Shown: positions 7,917 through 17,899, counted from the stretch's first letter. The stretch is DNA of 46,755 nucleotides from Paraburkholderia piptadeniae (GCF_900007165.1 NZ_CYGY02000018.1:1-46755); one strand, 5' to 3'. Program-made: numbers and translations. The notes: generated from the sequence alone by a model not told the origin.

Positions 7917-9002
7917 TCAAAACACATCCACCCTCCCCGGAAACGTCTCCTCATACGCAGCAGCCGCATCGCCCTCAACCGGCGTTCCGCCGCGTTGTTC
8001 CCTGAACATCACCGGGGGCATGCCGAACTCTTTGCGGAACTCGCGTCCCAGATGCGACGCGTCAGAAAACCCGCAACTCGACGCGATATCCGCGACAGTA
8101 CGATCCGAACTCGTCAGCAGCCAGGCAGCCGTCCTTAACCGCACCTGCTTCGCAAACGCCTGCGGACTCTTGCCCGTCTCCGCCTTGAACAGCCGCTCCA
8201 GCTGACGCGGCGACAGATCCAGCTTGCAAGCCAGTTCCTCTAGCGGCAGCGTGCGCCCGACGTGCTGCTCCATCAGCAGGATCGCGCGCTTGACCTTCGG
8301 ATGCGTCGCCGGTTCGAGTCCCGGCGGATGCGGCTGCGGCGCGTTCCCTTTCTGCATCTCGCCGACGAGCAGAATCCGCAGTGCCTTCTGAACCGTCGCC
8401 GTCTCGAAGTGCCGCAGCAGGATGGCCGCCGCGACGTCGATCGACGCGCGTCCGCCCGAGCACGTGATCCGTCGACGGTCGATCACGAACAGCCGGTCCG
8501 CGATCAGCGCATCGGAATTGACGGAAGGAAAGCGCTCGACGAAATCCCAGTAGTGAAACCAGCTGACGCAGATCCGGTGCTCGTCGAGCACGCCCGCTCG
8601 CATCAGCGCGAACACGCCCGTGCAGATGCCGACCACCGTCGCGTTCGAGCGCGCGGCGTTGCGGATGAACTGCAAGGTCTCGTCGCTGGCCTGCGGCCCC
8701 GAATGCAGCAGCCCGCCGACGACGACCACATAGTCGAACGGCTCGGCATCGGCGAACGTTTCCCATGGCGTGATCTGGATGCCGCAACTCGCGCGCACGG
8801 GCGCGAGCGACTCGCCGATCACGCTCCATGAGCAGCGCACAGGTTTGCTGTAGTCGCCTTCGTCGGCGGACAGACGCAGCATGTCGACGAAGCCTGAAAA
8901 AGCCGTCAGCGTGAAGTTGGGCAGCAGGATGATGCCGAAGCGGATGCGCTCTTTGGGCAGCGCATCGATGGAAGTCAGCGGTAGCGAATCAACGATGGTC
9001 AT
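7917..9002 (-). CDS. GlxA-family AraC regulator with DJ-1/PfpI domain
   Basis: 361 aa. Residues about 20-190 form a DJ-1/PfpI-like domain (FGIILLPNFTLTAFSGFVDML; the elbow VVGICTGVFALMRAG carries Cys). Residues about 235-340 hold a double AraC helix-turn-helix (ELACKLDLSPRQLERLF, and ADIASSCGFSDASHLGREFR). This is the architecture of GbdR and SouR, activators of betaine and sarcosine catabolism in Pseudomonas. It is divergent from sdaA-soxBDAG across 405 bp and probably responds to sarcosine or dimethylglycine. ATG 9002 was chosen; a frame extending upstream to 9089 is not homologous-looking. Whether it is the SouR or GbdR counterpart is not decidable here. Confidence 0.87.
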   Translation of the reverse strand: MTIVDSLPLTSIDALPKERIRFGIILLPNFTLTAFSGFVDMLRLSADEGDYSKPVRCSWSVIGESLAPVRASCGIQITPWETFADAEPFDYVVVVGGLLHSGPQASDETLQFIRNAARSNATVVGICTGVFALMRAGVLDEHRICVSWFHYWDFVERFPSVNSDALIADRLFVIDRRRITCSGGRASIDVAAAILLRHFETATVQKALRILLVGEMQKGNAPQPHPPGLEPATHPKVKRAILLMEQHVGRTLPLEELACKLDLSPRQLERLFKAETGKSPQAFAKQVRLRTAAWLLTSSDRTVADIASSCGFSDASHLGREFRKEFGMPPVMFREQRGGTPVEGDAAAAYEETFPGRVDVF

Positions 9003-9407
9003 GGCGCGATGGCGCAGGAAAACGTCATAAGGTCCGGCAAGCTGAACAGAGGCTGACGACGAAGCAAAACGAAAACGCAGCGCAAACACGCAGCACTAAA
9101 ACGCGCATGCGTGGGGATAACCCTAGCGTCGCCGATCCGGCTTCGCGCCTCTTGTCCTTTTCCGACACCGACTTTCGCGGATGCGAAGCGCGTCGGCCCC
9201 CAACAGGCATGCGATCCGGCGATCCCGCACGCGCTCGACTTGCGTTTTTCCGTCGCGGAGTTGCGCAGAAACGCAGCCGGAGCGGGGGCTGGCGTCGCCA
9301 TCCCACGTCGATGCCGTTTTTGTTCTATCTGCGGATTTTACGCTTTGGTGTACTGGCGTCACTTCGCAATCTTCGCGTTTCCGCCCACTCAACTGAGCAA
9401 GGTTTCC
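9003..9407. promoter_or_regulatory. Divergent control region of the serine/sarcosine operon
   Basis: 405 bp between the GlxA-type regulator and sdaA with no credible gene, so it should hold both promoters and the regulator's sites. The A/T-richest part (about 9311-9352) is the likeliest promoter for the rightward operon. I cannot point to a specific operator with confidence. Confidence 0.45.
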
Positions 9408-10796
9408 ATGAACGTCAGCGTTTTCGACCTGTTCAAGATCGGCATCGGCCCATCGAGTTCGCACACCGTCGGCCCGATGATCGCCGCATGCCGCTTCGCT
9501 TCGCATATCGAGGACGCGAATCTGCTCGCGTTCGTGCGCCGCGTGAAAGTCGAGCTGTACGGCTCGCTCGGCGCGACAGGCAAGGGCCACGGCACCGACA
9601 AGGCGGTGCTGCTCGGCCTCGAAGGCCATCTGCCCGACACCATCGACCCGGACCTGATCGAGCCGCGCCTGGCTCAAATCCGCAAGGACAAGCGCCTGTC
9701 GCTGCTCGGCAAGCACGAGATCGGCTTCGAGGAAAAGGAGCACATCGCGTTCTTCCGCCGCCTGATGAGCGGCACGGGCAGCGTCGTGCATCCGAACGGC
9801 ATGCGCTTCCAGGCCTTCGACGAGAACGGCCAGCTGCTCGTCGAGAAAGAGTATTACTCGGTCGGCGGCGGCTTTGTCGTGAACCGCGAAGGCGATCGCG
9901 TGAACGGCGTGCGCGCGGGCGGCGAAGTGCCGTATCCGTTCCGCACGGGCGACGACCTGATGCGCGTGTGCCGGGAAAGCGGCCTCTCCGTGGCGCAGGT
10001 GACGTTCGCGAACGAATGCGCGTCGCGCTCGCCGGAAGACGTGCGCGAAGGCCTGCTGACCATCTGGCGCACGATGGCCGCGTGCGTCGAGCGCGGCTGC
10101 AAGATGCACGGCGAGCTGCCCGGCCCGATGCGCGTGAAGCGCCGCGCCGCCGATCTCTCGGTGCAACTGCGCTCGCGTTCGGAAGAGTCGCTGCGCGATC
10201 CGCTGTCGATGCTCGACTGGGTCAACCTGTACGCGATGGCCGTCAACGAAGAGAACGCCGCGGGCGGCCGCGTCGTCACCGCGCCGACCAACGGTGCGGC
10301 CGGCGTGATTCCCGCCGTGCTGCACTACTACGTGAAGTTCGTGCCGGGCTCGAACGAGAACGGCATCGTCGATTTCCTTTTGACGGCGGCTGCCATCGGC
10401 ATCATCTACAAGGAAACGGCGTCCATTTCCGGTGCGGAAGTGGGCTGCCAGGGCGAAGTGGGCGTCGCGTGCTCGATGGCCGCGGCGGCGCTCGCGGCCG
10501 TGATGGGCGGCACGCCGACGCAAGTCGAGAACGCCGCGGAGATCGGCATGGAGCACAACCTCGGCATGACCTGTGATCCCGTCGGCGGCCTCGTGCAGAT
10601 TCCGTGCATCGAGCGCAACGCAATGGGCGCGATCAAGGCGCTGAACGCTTCGCGCATGGCGCTGAAGGGCGACGGCCAGCACTACGTGACGCTCGACAAC
10701 GTCATCAAGACGATGCGCGAAACGGGCGCCGACATGAAAACGAAATACAAGGAGACGTCGCGCGGTGGTCTCGCCGTGAACGTCATCGAATGCTAA
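9408..10796 (+). CDS. sdaA: L-serine ammonia-lyase, iron-sulfur type
   Basis: 462 aa single-chain enzyme with the beta domain first ([19 protein letters not shown] at the start) and the catalytic alpha domain at the C-terminus. Three Cys motifs expected to bind the [4Fe-4S] cluster are present: [16 protein letters not shown] and QIPCIERNA. It deaminates L-serine to pyruvate and ammonia in the cytosol. ATG 9408 matches the family start; upstream frame is non-coding. It is the first gene of the sox operon, 37 bp before soxB. It therefore drains serine made from sarcosine-derived glycine by SHMT, a layout also seen in pseudomonad betaine catabolism. Confidence 0.94.
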   Translation: MNVSVFDLFKIGIGPSSSHTVGPMIAACRFASHIEDANLLAFVRRVKVELYGSLGATGKGHGTDKAVLLGLEGHLPDTIDPDLIEPRLAQIRKDKRLSLLGKHEIGFEEKEHIAFFRRLMSGTGSVVHPNGMRFQAFDENGQLLVEKEYYSVGGGFVVNREGDRVNGVRAGGEVPYPFRTGDDLMRVCRESGLSVAQVTFANECASRSPEDVREGLLTIWRTMAACVERGCKMHGELPGPMRVKRRAADLSVQLRSRSEESLRDPLSMLDWVNLYAMAVNEENAAGGRVVTAPTNGAAGVIPAVLHYYVKFVPGSNENGIVDFLLTAAAIGIIYKETASISGAEVGCQGEVGVACSMAAAALAAVMGGTPTQVENAAEIGMEHNLGMTCDPVGGLVQIPCIERNAMGAIKALNASRMALKGDGQHYVTLDNVIKTMRETGADMKTKYKETSRGGLAVNVIEC

Positions 10797-10833
10797 TGGA
10801 AACCAGCAAGGCAACGACGAAGGGGTCTGCACG

Positions 10834-12078
10834 ATGAGCCGCTATTCGATATTCAGTCTGTTCCGCAACGGGTTGTCGTATCACGAGAACTGGGAGCGAC
10901 AGTGGAGGAGCCCGGAACCGAAGAAGGAATACGACGTCGTGATCGTCGGCGGCGGCGGGCATGGTCTTGCGACCGCGTACTACCTTGCGAAAGAACACGG
11001 CGTGAAGAACGTCGCGATTCTGGAGAAGGGCTGGATCGGCGGCGGCAATACGGCGCGCAACACGACCATCGTGCGTTCGAACTATCTGTGGGACGAATCG
11101 GCGGCGCTGTACGAGAAGGCGATGAAGCTGTGGGAAGGCCTCTCGCAGGACCTCAATTACAACGTGATGTTCAGCCAGCGCGGCGTGATGAACCTCGCGC
11201 ACACGTTGCAGGACGTGCGCGACACCGAGCGCCGCGTGAACGCGAACCGGCTGAACGGCGTCGATGCCGAGTTCCTCACGCCCGAGCAGATCAAGGAAAT
11301 CGAGCCGACGATCAACCTGAACAGCCGCTACCCGGTGCTCGGCGCATCGATCCAGCGGCGCGCGGGCGTCGCTCGGCACGATGCCGTTGCATGGGGCTTC
11401 GCGCGCGGCGCGGACCAGGCGGGCGTTGACATCATCCAGAACTGCCAGGTGACGGGCATTCGCCGCGACGGCGGCCGCGTGACGGGCGTCGATACCGTGA
11501 AGGGCTTCATCAAGGCGAAGAAGGTCGCCGTCGTCGCAGCCGGCAACACGACGACGCTCGCCGACATGGCGGGCATCCGTCTGCCGCTCGAAAGCCATCC
11601 GTTGCAGGCGCTCGTGTCCGAGCCCATCAAGCCCGTGGTCAACTCGGTGATCATGTCGAACGCGGTGCACGCGTACATCAGCCAGTCCGACAAGGGCGAT
11701 CTCGTGATCGGCGCGGGCGTCGACCAGTACACGGGCTTCGGCCAGCGCGGCAGCTTCCACATCATCGAAGGCACGCTGCAGGCAATCGTCGAAATGTTCC
11801 CGGTGTTCTCGCGCGTGCGGATGAACCGCCAGTGGGGCGGCATCGTCGACGTGTCGCCGGATGCTTGCCCGATCATCAGCAAGACCGATGTAAAGGGCCT
11901 GTACTTCAACTGCGGCTGGGGCACGGGCGGCTTCAAGGCGACGCCTGGTTCGGGCTGGGTGTTCGCGCACACGATCGCGAACGACGAGCCCCATCCGCTG
12001 AACGCGCCGTTCTCGCTGGACCGCTTCTACACCGGCCATCTGATCGACGAGCACGGCGCCGCTGCCGTGGCCCACTAA
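10834..12078 (+). CDS. soxB: Sarcosine oxidase, beta subunit
   Basis: 414 aa. The FAD dinucleotide fold [19 protein letters not shown] lies at about residues 34-52, and [16 protein letters not shown] follows. RHDAV holds His182, corresponding to the His that covalently binds FMN in heterotetrameric sarcosine oxidases. With SoxA, D and G it oxidises sarcosine to glycine with O2, giving H2O2 and formaldehyde or, with tetrahydrofolate, methylene-THF. The ATG is preceded by GACGAAGGGG. It lies between sdaA and soxD in the classical B-D-A-G order. Confidence 0.96.
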   Translation: MSRYSIFSLFRNGLSYHENWERQWRSPEPKKEYDVVIVGGGGHGLATAYYLAKEHGVKNVAILEKGWIGGGNTARNTTIVRSNYLWDESAALYEKAMKLWEGLSQDLNYNVMFSQRGVMNLAHTLQDVRDTERRVNANRLNGVDAEFLTPEQIKEIEPTINLNSRYPVLGASIQRRAGVARHDAVAWGFARGADQAGVDIIQNCQVTGIRRDGGRVTGVDTVKGFIKAKKVAVVAAGNTTTLADMAGIRLPLESHPLQALVSEPIKPVVNSVIMSNAVHAYISQSDKGDLVIGAGVDQYTGFGQRGSFHIIEGTLQAIVEMFPVFSRVRMNRQWGGIVDVSPDACPIISKTDVKGLYFNCGWGTGGFKATPGSGWVFAHTIANDEPHPLNAPFSLDRFYTGHLIDEHGAAAVAH

Positions 12079-12102
12079 TCACGGACACCTGGAGAAAGAA
12101 AC

Positions 12103-12402
12103 ATGCTGATGATCGAATGCCCGTGGTGCGGGGCGCGCGCCGAATCCGAATTCTCGTGCGGAGGCGAAGCCGACATCGCGCGTCCGCTCGACACCGACAA
12201 GCTCAGCGACAAGGAATGGGGCGACTACCTGTTCATGCGCAAGAACCCGCGCGGCGTGCACCGCGAGCAGTGGATGCACACGCAGGGCTGCCGCCGCTGG
12301 TTCATGGCGACGCGCGACACCGTCTCCTATCAGATTCAAGGCTACGACACGTTCAAGACGGGCCATGCGTCCGCTGACGCTCAAGAGGGCAACAAGCAAT
12401 GA
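12103..12402 (+). CDS. soxD: Sarcosine oxidase, delta subunit
   Basis: 99 aa, the usual size. Cys6, Cys9, His59 and Cys63 (IECPWCG and WMHTQGCRRWF) form the zinc site of this small structural subunit. The start has a strong GGAGAAAG ribosome binding site. Its last four bases overlap soxA as ATGA, so the two are translationally coupled, consistent with assembly of a 1:1:1:1 complex. Confidence 0.96.
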   Translation: MLMIECPWCGARAESEFSCGGEADIARPLDTDKLSDKEWGDYLFMRKNPRGVHREQWMHTQGCRRWFMATRDTVSYQIQGYDTFKTGHASADAQEGNKQ

Positions 12403-15398
12403 GCCAGATAAACCGCCTCGGCGCCGGTGGGCGCATCAACCGCGCGATTCCGCTGACCTTCACGTTCAACGGCCGCACATATCAGGGCTTTCAGGGCGAC
12501 ACGCTCGCTTCGGCGCTGCTCGCGAACGGCGTGCACTTCGTCGCGCGCAGCTTCAAGTATCACCGTCCGCGCGGCATCGTCACGGCCGACGTCGCGGAAC
12601 CGAATGCCGTCGTGCAACTCGAACGCGGCGCGTACACGGTGCCGAATGCGCGTGCGACGGAGATCGAGCTGTATCAGGGCCTCGTCGCGACGAGCGTGAA
12701 CGCCGAGCCCAATCTCGAACACGATCGCATGGCGATCAACCAGAAGTTCTCGCGCTTCATGCCCGCGGGCTTCTACTACAAGACGTTCATGTGGCCGCAA
12801 AAATGGTGGCCGAAGTACGAAGAGAAGATCCGTGAGGCGGCGGGTCTCGGCAAGTCGCCCGATGTGCTCGATGCCGACCGCTACGACAAGTGCTACGCGC
12901 ATTGCGACGTGCTCGTGGTCGGCGGCGGGCCGACGGGTCTCGCGGCCGCGCATGCGGCGGCTGTCAGCGGCGCGCGCGTGATTCTCGTCGACGACCAGCG
13001 CGAGCTCGGCGGCAGTCTGTTGTCGTGCAAGACGGAGATCGACGGACGCCAGGCGATGAGCTGGGTCGAGAAGATCGAAGCGGAACTGTCGCGCATGCCG
13101 GACGTGAAGATCCTCACGCGCAGCACGGCGTTCGGCTACCAGGACCATAACCTCGTCACGGTGACGCAGCGCCTGACCGATCATCTGCCCGTGTCGATGC
13201 GCAAGGGCACGCGCGAGCTGCTGTGGAAGATCCGCGCGAAGCGCGTGATTCTCGCGACGGGCGCGCACGAGCGTCCCATCGTGTTCGGCAACAACGATCT
13301 GCCGGGCGTGATGCTGGCGTCGGCGGTGTCGACGTATATCCAGCGCTTCGGCGTGATGCCGGGCCGCAATGCCGTCGTGTTCACGAACAACGACGCGGGT
13401 TATCAGTGCGCGCTCGACATGAAGGCGTGCGGCGCGACGGTGACGGTCGTCGATCCGCGCGCGCAGGGCAGCGGCGCATTGCAGGCGGCGGCGCGCCGTC
13501 ATGGCGTGAAGATCATGAACAACGCGGCCGTGATGACGGCGCACGGCAAGCAGCGCGTGACGTCGGTCGAAGTGGTCGCGTATGCGAACGGCAAGGCGGG
13601 CGCAAAGCAGGCGGATCTGCAATGCGATCTCGTCGCGATGTCGGGCGGCTTCAGCCCCGTGCTGCACCTGTTCGCGCAGTCGGGCGGCAAGGCGCACTGG
13701 AACGACACGAAGGCCTGCTTCGTGCCGGGCAAGGGCATGCAGCCGGAGACGAGCGTCGGCGCGGCAGCGGGCGAATTCAGCCTCGCGCGCGGTTTGCGTC
13801 TGGCCGTCGATGCGGGCATCGAAGCCGTGAAGTCGATCGGCTATGCAGTGACGCGCCCGCAAGTGCCGCAGGTCGCGGAAGTCAACGAGTCGCCGATCCA
13901 GCCGCTGTGGCTCGTCGGCAGCCGCGCGGAAGCGGCGCGCGGGCCGAAGCAGTTCGTCGATTTCCAGAACGACGTGGCGGCGGCGGACATTCTGCTCGCC
14001 GCGCGCGAAGGCTTCGAATCCGTCGAGCACGTGAAGCGCTATACGGCGATGGGCTTCGGCACCGATCAGGGCAAGCTCGGCAACATCAACGGCATGGCGA
14101 TTCTCGCGGATGCGCTCGGCAAGTCGATTCCCGAAACGGGCACGACGACGTTCCGCCCGAACTACACGCCCGTGACCTTCGGCACGTTCGCGGGCCGCGA
14201 GCTCGGCGATCTGCTCGACCCGATCCGCAAGACGGCCGTGCATGAATGGCACGTCGAGAACGGCGCGATGTTCGAGGACGTCGGCAACTGGAAGCGCCCC
14301 TGGTATTTCCCGTTGAAGGGCGAAGATTTGCACGCGGCCGTGAAGCGCGAATGTCTCGCGGTGCGCAACAGCGTCGGCATTCTCGATGCGTCGACGCTCG
14401 GCAAGATCGACATTCAGGGCCCCGATGCCGCGAAGCTGCTGAACTGGATGTACACGAACCCGTGGAGCAAGCTCGAAGTCGGCAAGTGCCGCTACGGCCT
14501 GATGCTCGACGAGAACGGCATGGTGTTCGACGACGGCGTGACCGTGCGTCTCGGCGAACAGCACTTCATGATGACGACCACGACGGGCGGCGCGGCGCGT
14601 GTGCTCACGTGGATGGAGCGCTGGCTGCAGACCGAGTGGCCCGACATGAAGGTGCGCCTCGCATCCGTCACCGATCACTGGGCGACGTTTGCCGTCGTCG
14701 GTCCGAAGAGCCGCAAGGTCGTGCAGAAGGTGTGCAGCGACATCGACTTCGCCAACGAGGCGTTCCCGTTCATGTCGTATCGCAACGGCACCGTCGCGGG
14801 TGTGAAGGCGCGCGTGATGCGCATCAGCTTCTCGGGCGAGCTCGCGTATGAAGTGAACGTGCCCGCGAACATGGGCCGCGCGGTGTGGGAAGCGCTGATG
14901 GCCGCGGGCGCCGAGTTCGACATCACGCCGTATGGCACGGAAACGATGCACGTGCTGCGCGCGGAGAAGGGCTACATCATCGTCGGGCAGGATACGGACG
15001 GCTCGATCACGCCGCACGATCTGGGCATGGGCGGGCTAGTCGCAAAGTCGAAGGACTTCCTCGGACGCCGTTCGCTCACGCGCTCGGACACCGCGAAGGA
15101 AGGGCGCAAGCAGTTCGTCGGCCTGCTTTCCGACGACCCGCAGTTCGTGATTCCGGAGGGCAGCCAGATCGTCGCCGGTCCGTTCCAGGGCGATACCGCG
15201 CCGATGCTCGGACACGTGACGTCGAGCTACTACAGCCCGATCCTGAAGCGTTCGATCGCGCTCGCCGTGGTCAAGGGCGGACTGAACAAGATGGGCCAGA
15301 GCGTGACGATCCCGCTGTCGAGCGGCAAGCAGATCGCTGCGAAGATTGCGAGCCCGGTTTTCTATGACACCGAAGGAGTGCGTCAACATGTGGAATGA
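12399..15398 (+). CDS. soxA: Sarcosine oxidase, alpha subunit
   Basis: 999 aa. The N-terminus has the ferredoxin-like fold typical of SoxA (FTFNGRTYQGFQGDTLASAL). A central pyridine-nucleotide binding domain starts with VLVVGGGPTGLAAAHAAAVS at about residues 170-188. The last 370 or so residues are a GcvT-like tetrahydrofolate-binding domain (HEWHVENGAMFEDVGNWKRP, and ISFSGELAYEVNVPA). It holds NAD+ and channels the imine product to folate to make methylene-THF. It overlaps soxD by 4 bp and soxG by 11 bp. A long antisense open frame over it is a GC-bias shadow. Confidence 0.96.
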   Translation: MSQINRLGAGGRINRAIPLTFTFNGRTYQGFQGDTLASALLANGVHFVARSFKYHRPRGIVTADVAEPNAVVQLERGAYTVPNARATEIELYQGLVATSVNAEPNLEHDRMAINQKFSRFMPAGFYYKTFMWPQKWWPKYEEKIREAAGLGKSPDVLDADRYDKCYAHCDVLVVGGGPTGLAAAHAAAVSGARVILVDDQRELGGSLLSCKTEIDGRQAMSWVEKIEAELSRMPDVKILTRSTAFGYQDHNLVTVTQRLTDHLPVSMRKGTRELLWKIRAKRVILATGAHERPIVFGNNDLPGVMLASAVSTYIQRFGVMPGRNAVVFTNNDAGYQCALDMKACGATVTVVDPRAQGSGALQAAARRHGVKIMNNAAVMTAHGKQRVTSVEVVAYANGKAGAKQADLQCDLVAMSGGFSPVLHLFAQSGGKAHWNDTKACFVPGKGMQPETSVGAAAGEFSLARGLRLAVDAGIEAVKSIGYAVTRPQVPQVAEVNESPIQPLWLVGSRAEAARGPKQFVDFQNDVAAADILLAAREGFESVEHVKRYTAMGFGTDQGKLGNINGMAILADALGKSIPETGTTTFRPNYTPVTFGTFAGRELGDLLDPIRKTAVHEWHVENGAMFEDVGNWKRPWYFPLKGEDLHAAVKRECLAVRNSVGILDASTLGKIDIQGPDAAKLLNWMYTNPWSKLEVGKCRYGLMLDENGMVFDDGVTVRLGEQHFMMTTTTGGAARVLTWMERWLQTEWPDMKVRLASVTDHWATFAVVGPKSRKVVQKVCSDIDFANEAFPFMSYRNGTVAGVKARVMRISFSGELAYEVNVPANMGRAVWEALMAAGAEFDITPYGTETMHVLRAEKGYIIVGQDTDGSITPHDLGMGGLVAKSKDFLGRRSLTRSDTAKEGRKQFVGLLSDDPQFVIPEGSQIVAGPFQGDTAPMLGHVTSSYYSPILKRSIALAVVKGGLNKMGQSVTIPLSSGKQIAAKIASPVFYDTEGVRQHVE

Positions 15399-16038
15399 AA
15401 CAAGGAACAATGCACCGGGCGCTACCTCGGCTGTCGTGCAACGGATGGCGGGCCAGCCCTGGCAGGAGTCGCCGCTCGTCGGCGTGGGCGAACTGGTGAA
15501 GAAGCACGCGGCCGCGCCGTCGACGAAATTTCATCTGCGTGAGAAGGCGTTTTGCGATCTGGTGACTCTGCGTGGCGATGCGCGCGATGCGGCGTTTTTG
15601 AGTGCCGTCGAAAGCGTGACGGGCTGCCGTCCGCCCGTGAAGCCGAATGCGGTTGCGCGCGGCAACGGCTATGACGTGCTATGGCTCGGTCCCGACGAGT
15701 GGCTCGTGCGTTCGCAGCAGTCGCAGGCGCCCGTCGCCGAGGACAAGCTGGTCGAGGCGCTGCAAGGGCAGTTCGCATCGGCCGTCGATATCGGCAGCGG
15801 CTGGACGGTGCTCGCAGTGAGCGGCGAAAAAGTGCGCGACGTGATCGCGCGCGGCTGTCCGCTCGATCTGCATCCTCGTACGTTCGCGCCTGGCCAGTGC
15901 GCGCAGAGTCATTACTTCAAGGCGTCGATCGTGCTCGTGCCCGTCGCCGACGATACGTATGAAATCGTCGTGCGCCGCAGCTTCGCGGATTACTTCGTGC
16001 GTATCATGCTCGACGCGGCTGAGCCGCTGATGTCGTGA
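15388..16038 (+). CDS. soxG: Sarcosine oxidase, gamma subunit
   Basis: 216 aa. YDVLWLGPDEWLV and the closing RRSFADYFVRIMLDAAEP are characteristic of SoxG, which is itself related to the GcvT fold. I chose ATG 15388 because GAAGGAG sits about 11 bp upstream, inside the soxA 3' end, giving an 11-bp overlap; the frame open from 15346 only reads soxA sequence in another frame. It ends GTGA-coupled to the FolB-like gene. Confidence 0.94.
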   Translation: MWNETRNNAPGATSAVVQRMAGQPWQESPLVGVGELVKKHAAAPSTKFHLREKAFCDLVTLRGDARDAAFLSAVESVTGCRPPVKPNAVARGNGYDVLWLGPDEWLVRSQQSQAPVAEDKLVEALQGQFASAVDIGSGWTVLAVSGEKVRDVIARGCPLDLHPRTFAPGQCAQSHYFKASIVLVPVADDTYEIVVRRSFADYFVRIMLDAAEPLMS

Positions 16039-16499
16039 AGCCGTTCGAAGAATCTCTGGCGGCTTTTGTGCAGCCGTTGCGCGGCTCGCATGGGGCGCGC
16101 GGCAGGGGCTGGCGCGTCTTCATCGGCGAACTGCTCGTGTCGACGCGCATCGGCATTCACGCGCACGAGCATCTCGCGCCGCAGCCTGTCGTGATCGACG
16201 CGAGTCTTGCGTATCGCTGCGAGCCTTCGGAAGAAGGTTCGCACGCGATGATCGACTACGAGCGCTACTGCAATCGCGTGAGCGAGTTTCTCGCGACGAA
16301 GCCGCACACGCGGATGCTCGAAACGCTGGCCGTCGAGATCGCGCAGCTTTCGTTCGACGAGTGGCCCGCGCTCGATGCGCTCACGCTTTCTTTGCACAAG
16401 CCGAAGATTCGTGAGGGCACGAAGCGGATCGGCGTCGAGCTGGACTGGACGCGCGCGGATTACGACATGCATCGCGCGGCTTCTGCTGCCCGGCGTTGA
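16035..16499 (+). CDS. FolB-like dihydroneopterin aldolase family protein
   Basis: 154 aa. The tunnelling-fold pattern of dihydroneopterin aldolase is visible: FIGELLVSTRIGIHAHEH (about residues 29-46), PVVIDASLAY, IDYERYCNRVSEFL, HTRMLETLAVEIAQLSF and LHKPKIREGTKRIGVEL. FolB makes 6-hydroxymethyl-dihydropterin in folate synthesis. Here it starts with GTG coupled to the soxG stop (GTGA), so it is made together with a folate-using enzyme. It may raise folate supply for sarcosine oxidase or be a specialised paralogue. An extra N-terminal segment of about 25 residues is longer than in typical FolB. Confidence 0.85.
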   Translation: MKPFEESLAAFVQPLRGSHGARGRGWRVFIGELLVSTRIGIHAHEHLAPQPVVIDASLAYRCEPSEEGSHAMIDYERYCNRVSEFLATKPHTRMLETLAVEIAQLSFDEWPALDALTLSLHKPKIREGTKRIGVELDWTRADYDMHRAASAARR

Positions 16500-16512
16500 G
16501 TGGGTGTTCGAT

Positions 16513-16794
16513 ATGGCGCGTGCGCATACGTCCGAACTGCTCAAGCGTGCGTATGCGGCCGGCGATGCGCACGCGGCTGTCGAGTTGCTCGATCAGAGCA
16601 TTGCGCTCGGGCATCGGCGGATTGCGTTGATTCGCTATTTGCAGGCGCAACATCTGGACGCGCCGCTCGATGCGAGGCATCACGAGTACGTGCGGGAAGT
16701 TGCCGCGCGGATGAGCCCGGCGACGCTGGCAAGGGTGGTGGGGGAGGCGCGGGCGCGGAGAGTGCGTCAGGTGCGTGAGGATCAGTACGATTGA
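16513..16794 (+). CDS. Small conserved-looking protein at the end of the sox operon
   Basis: 93 aa, start ATG 16513, 13 bp after the FolB-like gene. It is helical and Arg/Ala-rich (MARAHTSELLKRAYAAGDAH, LLDQSIALGHRRIALIRYLQ), with no Cys, membrane segment or signal peptide. I do not recognise the family. Codon use matches its neighbours, so it is probably real and co-transcribed. A role linked to sarcosine oxidase or folate handling is only a guess from position. Confidence 0.68.
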   Translation: MARAHTSELLKRAYAAGDAHAAVELLDQSIALGHRRIALIRYLQAQHLDAPLDARHHEYVREVAARMSPATLARVVGEARARRVRQVREDQYD

Positions 16795-16934
16795 GACGAC
16801 GTCGATCAGTTTTGTCCCGGCGATCGAATTGGCTTAATTTACCCTGTCGCTGAAGACGCCGAACTTTAGAAGCGCCAGTTTCGAGATGCAAAGCCATTTG
16901 TTGGTCTCTGTACCGCACAGCATAGACCTCACCG

Positions 16935-17513
16935 CTAGTTATCAATGTACAAGCCTTTGTATGCGATTTGCCCGAGCAGGAAGCCAACGCCAGCACTATT
17001 TTGCAGTCCCTCGTTGTCACCGGCCATTGTCAATACCGCGGGTGCGCCGCGAATCGCCATGCCGATCAGGTCCGGCTTCACAATTCCCATGATGAGAAGT
17101 TCACGATTGATACCCAAGAGCATCAGTGAGCCGGTACCTCCAAACAAATATCCAGCAGCGCCTTCGAGGTAGATCGTCCCACCTTCGAGACTTTTGGGAT
17201 CTTGCAAGTCGATGCCTTTAAACGCCTCCGTCAGGAACAACGTGCCAACGCTATCAAAGGCAGTACTCGAACCTGACCCACTCAATTCGTCGTTCTTGAT
17301 AACGAATTTCGGAAGCGCAAACTTTGGGATATGAAGCAACGAGGTTAATGAACTTGAAAAGTTTGGGCCAAACCCGCTGTAAAGATATTGGTATAGGTGT
17401 CTGGACCGATCATCGAGTACGAACATACCACTCTCCGCACTGAAAATGCCACAGCCAATGCCTCCGCCAGCACTCGTGTTGAACTGCCACTGGCTCTTTC
17501 TGAGAACCTTCAA
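16935..17513 (-). CDS. Unknown Gly-rich 192-aa protein, candidate T6SS effector
   Basis: 192 aa with no recognised domain. The N-terminus (SAGGGIGCGIFSAESGMF) and the middle (LEGGTIYLEGAAGYLFGG) are Gly-rich. From about residue 120 there are several short hydrophobic Gly-containing stretches (GGTGSLMLLGI, LLIMGIVKPDLIGMAIRG, AGVGFLLGQIAYKG). There is no signal peptide and no catalytic motif I can name. The start is TTG at 17513, overlapping the stop of the upstream gene (TTGA) behind a perfect AGGAGG spaced 5 nt. As the last gene after an orphan hcp it is a likely cargo effector, possibly membrane-active. The reverse assignment (this is immunity, DUF3592 is toxin) is less likely. Lower GC than its neighbours. 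Confidence 0.75.
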   Translation of the reverse strand: MKVLRKSQWQFNTSAGGGIGCGIFSAESGMFVLDDRSRHLYQYLYSGFGPNFSSSLTSLLHIPKFALPKFVIKNDELSGSGSSTAFDSVGTLFLTEAFKGIDLQDPKSLEGGTIYLEGAAGYLFGGTGSLMLLGINRELLIMGIVKPDLIGMAIRGAPAVLTMAGDNEGLQNSAGVGFLLGQIAYKGLYIDN

Positions 17514-17899
17514 CGTTTCCTCCTGTTTTCTAAAGGCTCTCCTCGCAGTCCACTAGTGACGAATGCGGCTGCGAGAAACACAACGAATAGAGGCCATCGC
17601 CATAGATCGATAGCACTGTCGATCATTGCCGAGCCGTCAGGATCGTCGGGGCTATATCGAATCGGAACAACCTGACCAGCCTCGTAAGACCATGTTGTGC
17701 CAGTAGGCCGCTCAAAGTGCCGACCATCCTTCGCATCGAAGGCTATCTGCGGGTGGTGCCCCCCGGCATTCAGGCGTACGACCTTGCCGGTTACAACGAC
17801 TGATGACAGACAAAACTCGATGACCGAGTAGACATAAAATGCTGCGCCCACTGACAGGCAAAGTCCTATCAACAGCGCGAAATAGTTTCGACACTTCAC
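17510..17899 (-). CDS. DUF3592-like membrane protein, immunity candidate
   Basis: 129 aa with membrane helices at about residues 7-29 and 100-117 and a roughly 65-residue beta-rich loop between them (VVTGKVVRLNAGG, VVPIRYSPDDPDGSAM), the pattern of DUF3592. The start is GTG at 17899, overlapping the hcp stop (GTGA), and its own stop overlaps the next start (TTGA). It is thus locked between Hcp and the candidate effector. A two-helix protein with an extracytoplasmic domain fits an immunity protein against a periplasmic or membrane-acting toxin. The order Hcp, immunity, effector would be unusual. Confidence 0.8.
   Translation of the reverse strand: MKCRNYFALLIGLCLSVGAAFYVYSVIEFCLSSVVVTGKVVRLNAGGHHPQIAFDAKDGRHFERPTGTTWSYEAGQVVPIRYSPDDPDGSAMIDSAIDLWRWPLFVVFLAAAFVTSGLRGEPLENRRKR

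Noticed and set aside
12381..15017. 878-codon open frame antisense to soxA
   Set aside because: It lies entirely opposite a well-recognised gene, is rich in Arg, His, Ala and Asp as expected from GC-rich shadow frames, and has no domain.
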